NCBI GenBank assembly: GCA_045652425.1
Contig: JAZRUG010000017.1
Span: 48,707-112,706, forward strand
Length of the DNA: 64,000 nt
Direction of reading: 5' to 3'
DNA from: RGIG1995 sp045652425
GTDB lineage: Bacteria; Bacillota; Clostridia; Oscillospirales; CAG-272
Each line of letters starts with the position of its first letter. Position 1 is the stretch's first letter. The notes beneath the pieces were generated by a model. It was not told the DNA's origin and searched no databases. It saw only the letters and a program-made list of their open reading frames with translations. Positions 16,083 to 25,224 of this stretch are shown here, piece by piece. Made by a program: the position numbers and the translations under genes.

Positions 16083-17165
16083 CTAGTTAATTTTTAAACC
16101 TTCTCTCAATGCCTTTTTTTGTTTTTTCACACTATACATATTGAAGTCAGCCTTCTGGATAACCTTTTCAAAAAAATCATTTTTTTCGCATCTTGCATAT
16201 CCTGTAGATACACTTAACTGGACCGGATCGTTCTTGAAACTATTATCAACAGCTTCATCAAAGCGTTTTATCAAACTCTCTACATCAACGCTCTTCCTTA
16301 AAACTACCGCAAACTCATCTCCGCCAATTCGGTAACACTGTCCGTAATTTTCAAAAACTATTTTAATATTTCTTGATACGATACTTAGACACTTATCGCC
16401 ATATTGATGACCGTAATTGTCATTAATAAGTTTAAAATCATCAATATCCAAAATTATCACTGTTTGATAAGCTTTTAATTCTTGTATCTTTCTCAAATAC
16501 GTACCGTGATTAAGAAGACTGGTGTGTTTGTCAAAAAGATTTGTCAACTCAAGACTGTATGCATAATAAATACATAAGCTAAAAACAACTGTGATTCTGG
16601 TTATGTAAATCTCAGCGTTAAAGACCTGGAACGAGCTTAAAAAAAGAAAACAAACACTCAATATATAGGCGAAAATTTTATGCTGTATAAAGCCTTTACG
16701 CGAATATCTAAGCGTTTCATAAAGTAAATATAACACTGCAAGAAAATATGAAACCAAATATAAAAAAAACAGATTTCCGCGATGGTAATTATTTTGAACG
16801 TCTATAAAAAACAGTTGCTTCGTTGCACTCAAAACGTTACAAGAAACAAAATATGCCAACATTCCGATTATAGCGCCTTTTATATGGTGAAATCTTCCTA
16901 TGGAAACTGCAAAGAATATAATCAGTAACGGAGTCAAAAGAAATCCAAAATAATTCGACAAAAAGTGTAATTGTTTAAATTTCACATCGGAGCCATTAAA
17001 AAATAAAGATACTACTTCACAAGCAGTTATAAATGATTCCCCTAAAAAACCAACAATGAATGCTTTTCTATGAGCTGATAAAATATATTCGTTTGTAGCA
17101 GTTAAAAACAACATACATAAAACTGCCAGATAAAGTACGACCATCGTATAAAGGTATTGCGTCAT
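16083..17165 (-). CDS. Membrane-bound diguanylate cyclase (GGDEF)
   Basis: A 360-residue protein. Residues 1 to about 200 form six to seven membrane helices with no recognised sensor motif; residues about 210-355 are a GGDEF domain with ILDIDDFKLINDNYGHQYGD and the intact active site RIGGDEFAVV. It should make cyclic di-GMP from GTP at the membrane. The inhibitory RxxD site that normally lies five residues before GGDEF is absent (ENYG occupies its place), so feedback by product is unlikely. No EAL domain. The gene is alone, with terminators on both sides. Confidence 0.92.
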   Translation of the reverse strand: MTQYLYTMVVLYLAVLCMLFLTATNEYILSAHRKAFIVGFLGESFITACEVVSLFFNGSDVKFKQLHFLSNYFGFLLTPLLIIFFAVSIGRFHHIKGAIIGMLAYFVSCNVLSATKQLFFIDVQNNYHRGNLFFLYLVSYFLAVLYLLYETLRYSRKGFIQHKIFAYILSVCFLFLSSFQVFNAEIYITRITVVFSLCIYYAYSLELTNLFDKHTSLLNHGTYLRKIQELKAYQTVIILDIDDFKLINDNYGHQYGDKCLSIVSRNIKIVFENYGQCYRIGGDEFAVVLRKSVDVESLIKRFDEAVDNSFKNDPVQLSVSTGYARCEKNDFFEKVIQKADFNMYSVKKQKKALREGLKIN

Positions 17166-17287
17166 TTTGTGTATCTCCTATTAATTTATGCCATTTTATT
17201 ATAATATAGAAACTTTTAAAAGTCAACCTAATATAAATTCAATTCAAACTATCTTACACATTTAACTATTCGCTTGTCCGGCATTAA

Positions 17288-17311
17288 AAAAAGGCTGTAA
17301 GAAACAGCCTC
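17288..17311 (-). terminator. Terminator of the GTPase-nuclease gene
   Basis: On the minus strand AGGCTGT pairs with ACAGCCT and is followed by seven T. Confidence 0.75.
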
Positions 17312-17328
17312 AAAAATTCTTATCTCAA

Positions 17329-19959
17329 TCAGGATTCATTATTTTTTCTACACTGTCGGACTGTTCTCCCATAAGAATTTTTACTTTCCGAAAGCTTTCG
17401 CACAAAGTCGGTTATTTCGTTACCAATGCGTGTTAATTCTTCCAGGAATTCCTTTGATGTCATACGAGAGATACCCGAATGAACCGCAGAAAATTGCAAG
17501 AGCTTATCGTCAGTTACCATACGTATACTGTAATCGGGGCCTAATTCGTGCATCATTTTTTCAATATATGCATCTGCCGTTTGATTGGCTTTGGTATATA
17601 CGACTTTAAACCCGTCGTGCATAAACTCCGAACCCTCGCCTTTTTTTACACGATATGCATCAAACACAAGTACAAGCTCGGTCTTCGTGTATGAAACGTA
17701 GTTGCTAAGCAAGTCCATAAGTTCATCACGCGCTTTATCTATGCTGAAAAGAGATGTCTTTTTTAGATTGTCGTCGGCGTAGATAACGTTGTAACCGTCA
17801 ACGATTATCATATTTCTCTGCGAACGTATCGATTTTGACTTACTCTGCTTTTCTTTCTTGTCTGCTTTTATTACCTTGGGTTCACTGTACTGCTTACGTT
17901 TGATTGGGCCGAACAATCGAAGCATTAAAGCTTCAAGCTCATCGTCGCTTATGCTGTATTTACGCGCCAAAGTAGATGCTTTCGGGATTATTGCCTCGCC
18001 TTTAGACAAATCATCCAAGTTAACGTCAAGATGTTTGTAGTTATCAACCTCACTCCAATGTACAGTAAAACCTGCGCCGTGGGCGCAGAATACGGAGTGT
18101 GGCGGATTATCGAGGTCTGCCTCGGGATCATACTCCGTTTTGGAAACAACCTCATCTTGATTATGGCAGGGATCATATCCGTCAGAGGTGCAAAACAGTC
18201 TGCCCTCGCCCCTTGTATATGCAATAACTTCTTTTGTGTAATCGAAAAGCGTAGATACCGGTGCTCTTCCGCATATTGTTGTACGTTCTGTGTCCGAGCT
18301 TTCAAGCTCGAATTCTGCAAATCGTGCTTGTAAGTCAGCCATAGCTCTACCTACGCATGAAGTTGGTATCTCCAATCTGAACTTGTAGTATGGCTCAAGC
18401 AAAGTACAGCCCGATTTCATAAGCCCGTGTCTGACCGCACGGTATGTTGCTTCTCGGAAATCTCCGCCCTCGGTGTGCTTAAGATGCGCCTTCCCTGCTA
18501 CAAGGGTTATTTTTGTATCTGTAAGAAGCGCCCCCGTAAGAGTGCCTCTGTGGTCTTTTTCGTAGAGATGCGTCAGTATAAGCCTCTGCCAATTAGTATC
18601 AAGGGCGTTATCGGGCAAACGCGTGTCAAATATCAGTCCCGTTCCTTTTGGCTGTGGTTCAATAAGCAACTGAACTTCTGCATAATGGCGTAACGGTTCA
18701 AAGTGACCGACACCGATAGATTTTTGTGTTGCCTTTTCTTTATATAGTATTTTGCCTGCGCCAAGGGTGCAATTGATAGAAAAACGGTCGCTTATAAGCC
18801 GTTTTATAAGCTCGGTTTGTACCTCACCCATAAGTCTTGCTTCTATCTGTGAAAGTTCCTCGTTCCACATAAGGTGCAAGGAGGGTTCTTCCTCTTCAAG
18901 CTCTTTAAGCTTTGGGAAATATAATCGTGTATCGCAATTTGGCGGAAGCTGAATAGCGTATGATAATACCGGCTCAAGCAAGGGCTTTTGAGTGTCCTGT
19001 TCAAGTCCTAATCCCTGACCGACGTATGAGAAAGAAAGCCCGATTATAGCGCAAATCTCACCGGCAAAAACCTCGTCGACCTGCTCGAACTTTTCGCCCG
19101 AATAAAGTCTTATTTGACTAATTTTTTCAGTAATACGTTCCCCATCTGCCGAAATGTAGCTTATTTCATCACGCGCGGATAATTTTCCGCTCGTTATCTT
19201 CATATAGGTCAAACGAGTCGTGCCTATATGTGATATTTTATAAACTCTTGCGCCGAAAACTTCTTGATCATAGACAGGGGACAGGGTATATCTATCCAAG
19301 GCGTCAAGAAAATAATCTACGCCTTGCATACGTAGTGCCGAACCGAAGAAGCAAGGAAAAAGTTTGCGATTAGCTATTAAATAAGATATATCTCCGTCGT
19401 CAATATCCTCGTCTGCAAGATAACTATCCATAAAGTCTTCATGAACGAAAGCTAATTTTTCTTCAAGCTCTTTGCGTTCTTGTGCTTCCATAAAGCCGAC
19501 ACAAAGGTTAGACAGAATATTTGAAAGTTCTTTCTCAATATCTTCCTTTAACTTTATTGCTATATCGCATTTATTAACAAAGATAAAGGTAGGAATGTTA
19601 TAGTGTTCAAGCAGCTGCCAAAGAGTTCGGGTGTGGTTCTGTACACCGTCAGAGGCGCTGATAACAAGTATTGCATAGTCAAGAAGCGCCAAAGTTCGTT
19701 CAGTTTCTGCAGAAAAATCCACATGCCCGGGAGTGTCAAGGAGGATGAAGTCGCAGTTATCGCTTGAGAATCTTGCTTGCTTTGAAAATATGGTTATTCC
19801 GCGTTCACGCTCAATAACGTTGGTGTCGAGATAGGTATTTTTGTGGTCTACTCTTCCCAAGGCGCGTATTTTTCCCGATGCATAAAGCAACGCTTCGCTT
19901 AAAGTTGTTTTTCCCGCATCGACGTGCGCAAGAATACCGATAGTTATTTTCTTTTTCAA
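17329..19959 (-). CDS. TetM/EF-G-like translational GTPase fused to a C-terminal Rae1/YacP (NYN) endoribonuclease domain
   Basis: An 876-residue protein with a TTG start nine bases after AAGGAGG. Residues 1 to about 640 follow the ribosomal protection GTPase layout: AHVDAGKT (G1), RERGITI (G2), DTPGHVDF (G3), NKCD (G4), then EF-G-like domains with LLEPYYKFRLEIP. The domain IV tip reads LKHTEGGDF and not the YSPVSTPADF of TetM, so tetracycline release is not assured. After a basic linker (about 690-716) the last 160 residues match YacP/Rae1: IIVDGYNVIY (Asp721), LVFDAY (Asp767), TADAYIEKM (Asp796) and VTDD. In Bacillus subtilis Rae1 is a separate nuclease that cuts mRNA in the ribosomal A site. 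The fusion would deliver such a nuclease to the ribosome. Confidence 0.88.
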   Translation of the reverse strand: MKKKITIGILAHVDAGKTTLSEALLYASGKIRALGRVDHKNTYLDTNVIERERGITIFSKQARFSSDNCDFILLDTPGHVDFSAETERTLALLDYAILVISASDGVQNHTRTLWQLLEHYNIPTFIFVNKCDIAIKLKEDIEKELSNILSNLCVGFMEAQERKELEEKLAFVHEDFMDSYLADEDIDDGDISYLIANRKLFPCFFGSALRMQGVDYFLDALDRYTLSPVYDQEVFGARVYKISHIGTTRLTYMKITSGKLSARDEISYISADGERITEKISQIRLYSGEKFEQVDEVFAGEICAIIGLSFSYVGQGLGLEQDTQKPLLEPVLSYAIQLPPNCDTRLYFPKLKELEEEEPSLHLMWNEELSQIEARLMGEVQTELIKRLISDRFSINCTLGAGKILYKEKATQKSIGVGHFEPLRHYAEVQLLIEPQPKGTGLIFDTRLPDNALDTNWQRLILTHLYEKDHRGTLTGALLTDTKITLVAGKAHLKHTEGGDFREATYRAVRHGLMKSGCTLLEPYYKFRLEIPTSCVGRAMADLQARFAEFELESSDTERTTICGRAPVSTLFDYTKEVIAYTRGEGRLFCTSDGYDPCHNQDEVVSKTEYDPEADLDNPPHSVFCAHGAGFTVHWSEVDNYKHLDVNLDDLSKGEAIIPKASTLARKYSISDDELEALMLRLFGPIKRKQYSEPKVIKADKKEKQSKSKSIRSQRNMIIVDGYNVIYADDNLKKTSLFSIDKARDELMDLLSNYVSYTKTELVLVFDAYRVKKGEGSEFMHDGFKVVYTKANQTADAYIEKMMHELGPDYSIRMVTDDKLLQFSAVHSGISRMTSKEFLEELTRIGNEITDFVRKLSESKNSYGRTVRQCRKNNES

Positions 19960-19992
19960 AGCTTGTCCTCCTTTCGATTTAATATATTGGGT

Positions 19993-20021
19993 ACTATATC
20001 ACATTTTTAAAGTATGTTCAA
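19993..20021 (-). promoter_or_regulatory. Promoter of the GTPase-nuclease gene
   Basis: On the minus strand TTGAAC (20016-20021), 17 bases, TATAGT (19993-19998). The leader to the TTG start is only about 30 bases, too short for the attenuator that controls tet(M). Confidence 0.65.
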
Positions 20022-20084
20022 AAAAATTGCACCGTTTTGGTATAAGGGGGTATATATTGCTGCAATAAACAATCCCAAAATGCC

Positions 20085-21320
20085 CTATTCACCTTGGATT
20101 TGCCGTTGTTTTTTCCCGATAAGAATTTCGCGGTAAAGCTTTAGACTAAGTATTATTTCAATTATTGACAAAGCAAACATTATAGAAATAACAACTATCA
20201 ATGGATAGCCGGTAAGGATGGCGGAAAAGCTGAGTCCTACTCCCGCCGCCGCAATTTTCACCCCGAACTCCAATACGGTAAGAAGTGTCTGATGCTGTTC
20301 TTTTGGGGTTGCTTCGAAAACGACGTCTTGTATGTACAGCTTAAACGGATCCCTTATAAATAGGAGTATTGCATATCCGACGGTCATAACGGTTATTTTT
20401 ACGATGAAAACAGAGATAAATGAACCGAACAAAAGTAATCCCATGGAAGCCACAAGAAATGACGGTAGGATGACGCCCATTTGCGACTGATATTTTTTGT
20501 AAAGCTTTTCAAAAATGATGTTTGAAATAACGCGAATGATTCTGGAAATGCAGATAACCGCCCCGATTATCAACGCCGTCTTTTCCACGTCAAAATCAAG
20601 GAGAATATTCTCCTGAATAAACAGTTTTCCCTCTCCTTGTCCATGGTTTATCAAGGAATAAAAAACTGCATAGATGATGACAGTTAATATAATGAATTTA
20701 CTGTAATGTACTTTTGTTTTTTCTTTTGTTTTGGCTTTATTCGCAATTTTGTTATAGCTCGAGCAGTCTTTCATAAAAAGCGACAGAACAACCCCCACCG
20801 TGCAAGTTGCAATGCAGCATATCATAGGCAGGTAGTTATTAAGGTTAAACAAAAAGCTTGCCACAAACGAAATAAGCATGGTTATAACAGCATATACGGT
20901 GTTTGCAGATGTTCTGATATGTACAAACTCTCCCCGCTTTCCCGATAATTCAAGGTTATTTTCAAGGGCAACAATGGAAGCTGTTCGCAAGATCACAGCA
21001 ATATCGTGGAATATTCTGCCAATCAATACAAGATAATAGCTTTTACCAAATGTGATAAAAACTGCAGATATCAGCAAACTTAATGCCCCCAACCTTACGG
21101 AAGCGGTGTTGCCGATCTTTTTGATAATAAAAAGAATAGGAAACTGAAGCACAATACATGCTACTCGCGACAGAGAGGTAATAGAGACTATCTCCGCAGA
21201 AGAAAAGTTTTTTACTATAGTTAAAAACAAGGTGTCTATGGCAATGTAAAACAACAGATCCCCGGTAATGCCGGAATACCACGGAAAGAGTTTTATATAT
21301 CGGTTTAGGCTTTTTTCCAA
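20085..21320 (-). CDS. Major facilitator superfamily transporter
   Basis: A 411-residue membrane protein with about 12 helices, beginning LEKSLNRYIKLFPWYSG from a TTG at 21320 that follows GGGGGGAAAGGGAT. A longer frame to 21380 also starts with TTG but covers the promoter. The GRIFHDIAVILRTA stretch lies where MFS motif A-like loops are found, and a charged central loop (CSSYNKIANKAKTKEKTK) separates the two halves. Substrate unknown. It has no operon partner; the GTPase-nuclease gene downstream has its own promoter. Confidence 0.82.
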   Translation of the reverse strand: MEKSLNRYIKLFPWYSGITGDLLFYIAIDTLFLTIVKNFSSAEIVSITSLSRVACIVLQFPILFIIKKIGNTASVRLGALSLLISAVFITFGKSYYLVLIGRIFHDIAVILRTASIVALENNLELSGKRGEFVHIRTSANTVYAVITMLISFVASFLFNLNNYLPMICCIATCTVGVVLSLFMKDCSSYNKIANKAKTKEKTKVHYSKFIILTVIIYAVFYSLINHGQGEGKLFIQENILLDFDVEKTALIIGAVICISRIIRVISNIIFEKLYKKYQSQMGVILPSFLVASMGLLLFGSFISVFIVKITVMTVGYAILLFIRDPFKLYIQDVVFEATPKEQHQTLLTVLEFGVKIAAAGVGLSFSAILTGYPLIVVISIMFALSIIEIILSLKLYREILIGKKQRQIQGE

Positions 21321-21351
21321 ATCCCTTTCCCCCCTTTTTATATTCTTGCAT

Positions 21352-21380
21352 ATTGTAACACATCTTGCTTCTTTTGGCAA
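21352..21380 (-). promoter_or_regulatory. Promoter of the MFS transporter gene
   Basis: On the minus strand TTGCCA (21375-21380), 17 bases, TACAAT (21352-21357). It lies inside the longer possible frame and therefore favours the TTG start at 21320. Confidence 0.65.
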
Positions 21381-21421
21381 ATATTTTATAAAAAAATTGT
21401 CATATACAAAATTATAAGCAA

Positions 21422-21483
21422 TATAAAAATCGGGAATCGTTTGATTCCCGATTTTTGGTCTAAAGCTTTAGACTTGAACCAGC
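21422..21483. repeat. Module-flanking repeat, copy A (terminator plus tRNA 3'-end-like stretch)
   Basis: AAAAATCGGGAATC and its complement form a terminator hairpin. It is followed by TGGTCTAAAGCTTTAGAC and TTGAACCAGC; on the minus strand the last part reads GCTGGTTCAAGTC..TAGACCA, like the T-arm and CCA end of the tRNA-Pro gene at 26994. The inner GTCTAAAGCTTTAGAC is a perfect palindrome. Copy B at 25619-25679 differs at only a few positions. It can also end transcription of the oxidoreductase gene. Confidence 0.75.
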
Positions 21484-21531
21484 CTTGGCCTTTTCTGAAA
21501 AAAACAATTTTACAAAGCGCTCCACAACCCG

Positions 21532-24240
21532 TCATTTCTCAAGCGAGGCACGAACCTCGATAATCCGAGCCGAAGGATCACCCCATGTTTTATAAACGTT
21601 TATGCGTATCTTCTCTGCTGTTATACAATCAAAGCGGTGATTACGCTTACGCATAAAATTTTCGGTTTCCCATGCAACCTTGATCCACGCGTTGCCGTCA
21701 AACACTTCCACATCATATTCCTTAATGCAGGTGGGGACGTTTTTGATTTTAATGCCCGAGCAGGTTCCGGGATTTGTCATATCGGTATCAAATACTATGC
21801 TGACGGAGTTGATTTCATTTTTTTTCTTGAATATAAGTTCAAGCCACTGTGGTAAGGCTTCGTCGGGATTTGATACCCATTCATATTCCTTCTCGCTCAA
21901 AATGCGCGAATGACCGTTAATGACGTTTTCGGGAGAGCAATTGGCAATAATATCCTTTGGTTTTTTAATTTCAAAAAGGAAGCATTTCCCACCGGTAAAC
22001 ACCCAGTTTCCGTTATTGTCTCTCTCACCTTGTCTGCGATAGTTAGACAGGTTTTCAAGAGAACGCCAGGATATGCCTGGAGAAGCTTCCAACCACACCA
22101 TCAAATATGAGCCGTCTCTGAACAAGGATTGGTCGATTTTTATGTCAACAGGAAATTTCACCCAGCTTTCGCCCGGAGGCACTATACCTTTTGCCGAGCT
22201 GACTTTATAGTTTTGACCAGCTTTTGTATCCAGATCTCCCACGGGACGGGCATACACCGTAACCTCAGTGCATGTCAACTTTGACGAATGGAGCTTCAAA
22301 TACAGTTGACCGATATCGCCGCGGCTTGCGTTAAAGCCGCAAACGCTTATTCTTGCCTGATCCAAGGGAACCAATGGACCGGGAGAGCCGTGCTTGGGAT
22401 AGAAAATTTCGGTCCTGCTGATGCTTGATGCGGTTGCCGTGGCTGTCAGGCAGGGATCGCCCGCATCTTCGTTCTTGAGGCCGGGAATATACTGATCGTT
22501 CTTAATAAGCAGTTGTTGCAAATCGCTAATGTGTCTTTGGTAAATTCCGCGCGGTGTCTCGTTAAGCTTGACACACATAGCTGCGGCAGTACCTGCCGCC
22601 TGCCCCAAGGTTGCAATGGTATTCTGCACACGGACCGTCCCCAATGCTATATGGGTAACGCTTACGTTTCTACCCGCAAACAGAAGATTGTCGATATTCT
22701 TGGAATAAATGCATCGGTAAGGAATCGTGGACAGTGCAACCCTTTTTGCGCAGTAAAGAGGCCCTTCTTTTCCGGAATAAATGCCTTTCGGGTGGTGAAT
22801 ATCCAGTGCCCAGCCAAAATATGAAATAGCATCGTCAAAGGTGCGGCCTTCCGTACAGTCATCCTGTGTGAGAACGTAGTCGCCGATCAATCTACGCGAT
22901 TCTCTGCGCCCATTGATTACATTAGCCATACGGAACGCTGTCTTTCTTACCTTCTCCTTGCCAGTCCAATAGTTTTTCAGGTGATCTACATAGCCCAGAA
23001 TTACCAAAAACAGTGTATCTCGCGCTTTTTCACCGTCCCACATATCATCATAGGTGTTTGGCGCTTCCAGCCACCAGTACATGCTCGCTTTCGAAATAAC
23101 GCGACCGAACTCCTCGTCGGATTCGGGCAGCTTCGGTACCCATTCGGGGGCATGAAATTCAACGTCCTCCTCGCATTCAAAGAAAAAGGGGGCACATCCT
23201 CCGCGGATACAGCCGCTCATAGTCTGTGTATCAGCAATAGCCGGTGCCATATCCTCGTTGTGTTGATCGGCAGCCTCGCGTCCGAATCGGTATTTTGCGC
23301 CTGCATAATAGCCTACCCAGGCATCGCCCGTGCAATCGATAAATATTTTGCCACCGTAGCGAGTTTTGGTAAGATTGCAAATATCAAGGCTTATAACGCT
23401 TTCTATAGTGCTGTTATTCTTCATTTCAACGTCACACACGTGTGCATTACAAATAACCGTAAGGTTTTCTTCTTTAGCAACGATCTTTTCCATTGCTCTT
23501 GTCCATTCGCCGTAGCTTTCGGTCTCTCTGTCGCGGTAACGGCGTATTTCCTCGGCAATACCGCCCTCTCTTGCTCGAGGATAGGCAACCTCGGCTCCGT
23601 CGAAAGTAATACCCACCTCGCAACTGCTGTTTCCACCAAGCATGGGGCGGTTGTGGAGCAGTAAGGTTTTTATGCCGAGTCGTGAACAAGCGACAGCAGC
23701 AGGCATACCGCCGGGACCTCCGCCCGCGATAATTACGTCATAATCTCCGCCGTATGCGATATCGCGGTTAAGTCCCTTGACTTCTGCTCGCTTTTTGTGC
23801 ATACGGTCAATTTCTCTGGGAGGTATAAAGTCAAAATCGTTTGTAATAAAAATAGAAGAAAAACGTCCGAAATAACCGCTCAGATCTTGAACGGTTATTT
23901 CTGTATTTCCATCAAGAAAAAAATCGCCCGCAATTTCCCAAACCCAATCGTCTGAGGGTAACTGACCAAGTACAACTCCATTGCTTTTTCCGTTGACGAG
24001 AAGAGTGAATGTTCCGGGATTGTGGGGGCGAAGCCAATTTCTGTCACGCACCCAGATTCTATATTTATCAGCTTTCGGTATATTAACTGTAGTACGTGCA
24101 TTTTCTACCGGAATACCAGGTATGTCTGCGGCGATGAGATAGCCACTTCCCATCAAATGAACAAACTGGGTATCCTCTTTCCAGCCGCCTTTATGATTAA
24201 AATCAATAGCATCGATCCAAATCTCATTTATTTTGTTCAT
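21532..24240 (-). CDS. FAD-dependent oxidoreductase with sugar-binding-like flanking domains
   Basis: A 902-residue protein; the ATG at 24240 (MNKINEIW) is chosen because GAAAGGATG precedes it. Residues 1 to about 140 resemble a beta-sandwich binding domain (VNIPKADKYRIWVRDRNW). The FAD_oxidored core begins YDVIIAGGGPGGMPAAVACSR and has MLGGNSSCEVG and FIDCTGDAWVGYYAGA; a second FAD contact is LLFAGRNVSVTHIALG. The last 150 residues look like a discoidin (F5/8 C) domain. Such proteins occur in carbohydrate-use loci of gut anaerobes, but the substrate is not known. No signal peptide. It is transcribed away from an AraC regulator and sits within repeats A and B. Confidence 0.8.
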   Translation of the reverse strand: MNKINEIWIDAIDFNHKGGWKEDTQFVHLMGSGYLIAADIPGIPVENARTTVNIPKADKYRIWVRDRNWLRPHNPGTFTLLVNGKSNGVVLGQLPSDDWVWEIAGDFFLDGNTEITVQDLSGYFGRFSSIFITNDFDFIPPREIDRMHKKRAEVKGLNRDIAYGGDYDVIIAGGGPGGMPAAVACSRLGIKTLLLHNRPMLGGNSSCEVGITFDGAEVAYPRAREGGIAEEIRRYRDRETESYGEWTRAMEKIVAKEENLTVICNAHVCDVEMKNNSTIESVISLDICNLTKTRYGGKIFIDCTGDAWVGYYAGAKYRFGREAADQHNEDMAPAIADTQTMSGCIRGGCAPFFFECEEDVEFHAPEWVPKLPESDEEFGRVISKASMYWWLEAPNTYDDMWDGEKARDTLFLVILGYVDHLKNYWTGKEKVRKTAFRMANVINGRRESRRLIGDYVLTQDDCTEGRTFDDAISYFGWALDIHHPKGIYSGKEGPLYCAKRVALSTIPYRCIYSKNIDNLLFAGRNVSVTHIALGTVRVQNTIATLGQAAGTAAAMCVKLNETPRGIYQRHISDLQQLLIKNDQYIPGLKNEDAGDPCLTATATASSISRTEIFYPKHGSPGPLVPLDQARISVCGFNASRGDIGQLYLKLHSSKLTCTEVTVYARPVGDLDTKAGQNYKVSSAKGIVPPGESWVKFPVDIKIDQSLFRDGSYLMVWLEASPGISWRSLENLSNYRRQGERDNNGNWVFTGGKCFLFEIKKPKDIIANCSPENVINGHSRILSEKEYEWVSNPDEALPQWLELIFKKKNEINSVSIVFDTDMTNPGTCSGIKIKNVPTCIKEYDVEVFDGNAWIKVAWETENFMRKRNHRFDCITAEKIRINVYKTWGDPSARIIEVRASLEK

Positions 24241-24323
24241 ATTTGTGCATCCTTTCAAAATATATTCTACATCCTATTATATACTAAATACCACAGCGTT
24301 CATAAGATAAAAGAAAGAAGTAG

Positions 24324-24352
24324 TTGCACAAAAGATGGATTAATGCTATAAT
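24324..24352 (+). promoter_or_regulatory. Promoter of the PocR/AraC regulator gene
   Basis: TTGCAC (24324-24329), 17 bases, TATAAT (24347-24352). The 132-base divergent gap must also contain the oxidoreductase promoter and any operator. Confidence 0.7.
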
Positions 24353-24372
24353 ATTAGAAGATTATAAGAAAT

Positions 24373-25224
24373 GTGGTGAAATTTGTGGAGCACGTATCTC
24401 TCAGCGAATTGATAGAAAGACTTGAAAAAGGCACAAAAATCCATATATGTATTGCGTTTTTAGGTGAGTGCGGCAACAGAAAAACAAGACTTACCCCCGG
24501 TCAAGCCATACACAACAGCCCAGTATGTCTGGCAGTCAAAGAATTGCCGAACGGATTGAAATCCTGCTACAGCTGTCGAAATTATGTACAAAAGACAGTT
24601 ATTCAGAGCCAGAAAGCTATGTCAGGCTTCTGCACCAACGGTGTGTATGAATATATAAGACCTGTTGTTTATGATGACCGCGTAATATGTGTTATTTACG
24701 TGGGAAATATTCTGCTGCCAGACCCATGCCAACGCGAAAAATTGGAAAAAATGGTAAACGGAGACCTCTTAAAAACCATGGAATCACACTCTACACCGCA
24801 GGATTGCGTAAAGGTTGCCGACGTTTTGGAAAGCTATATCACATTTTTATTTGACCGATATGGAATCGAAAACAATATCTTCGACCCGCTGTTGGAAAAC
24901 GTCAAAAACTATATAAAAGAAAACCTCGAATACGGTTTCTCAATGGATGAGCTGGCAGATGCTTTTCACTATACCCCCAAGTATTTAGGTCAAATTTTTA
25001 AAGCCCGAACCGGAAAATCGATCAAGGAGTATTGTAATCACCAAAAAATAAAGCAAGCAAAACACAATCTTACGGAAACGAATTTAAGCATCGAAGCGGT
25101 TGCGCTTCGTGCTGGATTTAACAGCGTTACTTATTTCGACCGTGTTTTTCATAAGCTAACAGGGCTTTCGCCGCAAACATATCGCTCCACCTCAAGCTCA
25201 CATAAAAGCAGGAAATCCAACTAA
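24373..25224 (+). CDS. AraC-family regulator with PocR sensory domain
   Basis: A 283-residue protein starting at one of two adjacent GTG codons; the ribosome site is weak, so the start is uncertain by a few residues. Residues about 10-165 match the PocR ligand-binding domain, with cysteines in CLAVKELPNGLKSCYSC and a core IRPVVYDDRVICVIYVGN. The last 105 residues are a double HTH of AraC type (MDELADAFHYTPKYLGQIFK and IEAVALRAGFNSVTYFDRVF). PocR domains sense small organic compounds such as propanediol or sugars. It is divergent from the oxidoreductase and is its likely regulator. Confidence 0.85.
   Translation: MVKFVEHVSLSELIERLEKGTKIHICIAFLGECGNRKTRLTPGQAIHNSPVCLAVKELPNGLKSCYSCRNYVQKTVIQSQKAMSGFCTNGVYEYIRPVVYDDRVICVIYVGNILLPDPCQREKLEKMVNGDLLKTMESHSTPQDCVKVADVLESYITFLFDRYGIENNIFDPLLENVKNYIKENLEYGFSMDELADAFHYTPKYLGQIFKARTGKSIKEYCNHQKIKQAKHNLTETNLSIEAVALRAGFNSVTYFDRVFHKLTGLSPQTYRSTSSSHKSRKSN

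Noticed and set aside
17329..19959. Plain tetracycline resistance gene tet(M)-like
   Set aside because: The domain IV tip and the C-terminal nuclease differ from TetM and the tet attenuator leader is missing, so resistance is not claimed.
21422..21483. Complete tRNA gene in repeat A
   Set aside because: Only T-loop-like and CCA-like pieces are present; T-stem halves do not pair and there is no anticodon arm.
22981..23664. 227-residue plus-strand frame opposite the oxidoreductase
   Set aside because: It lies antisense inside a gene with clear FAD motifs and has no ribosome site.
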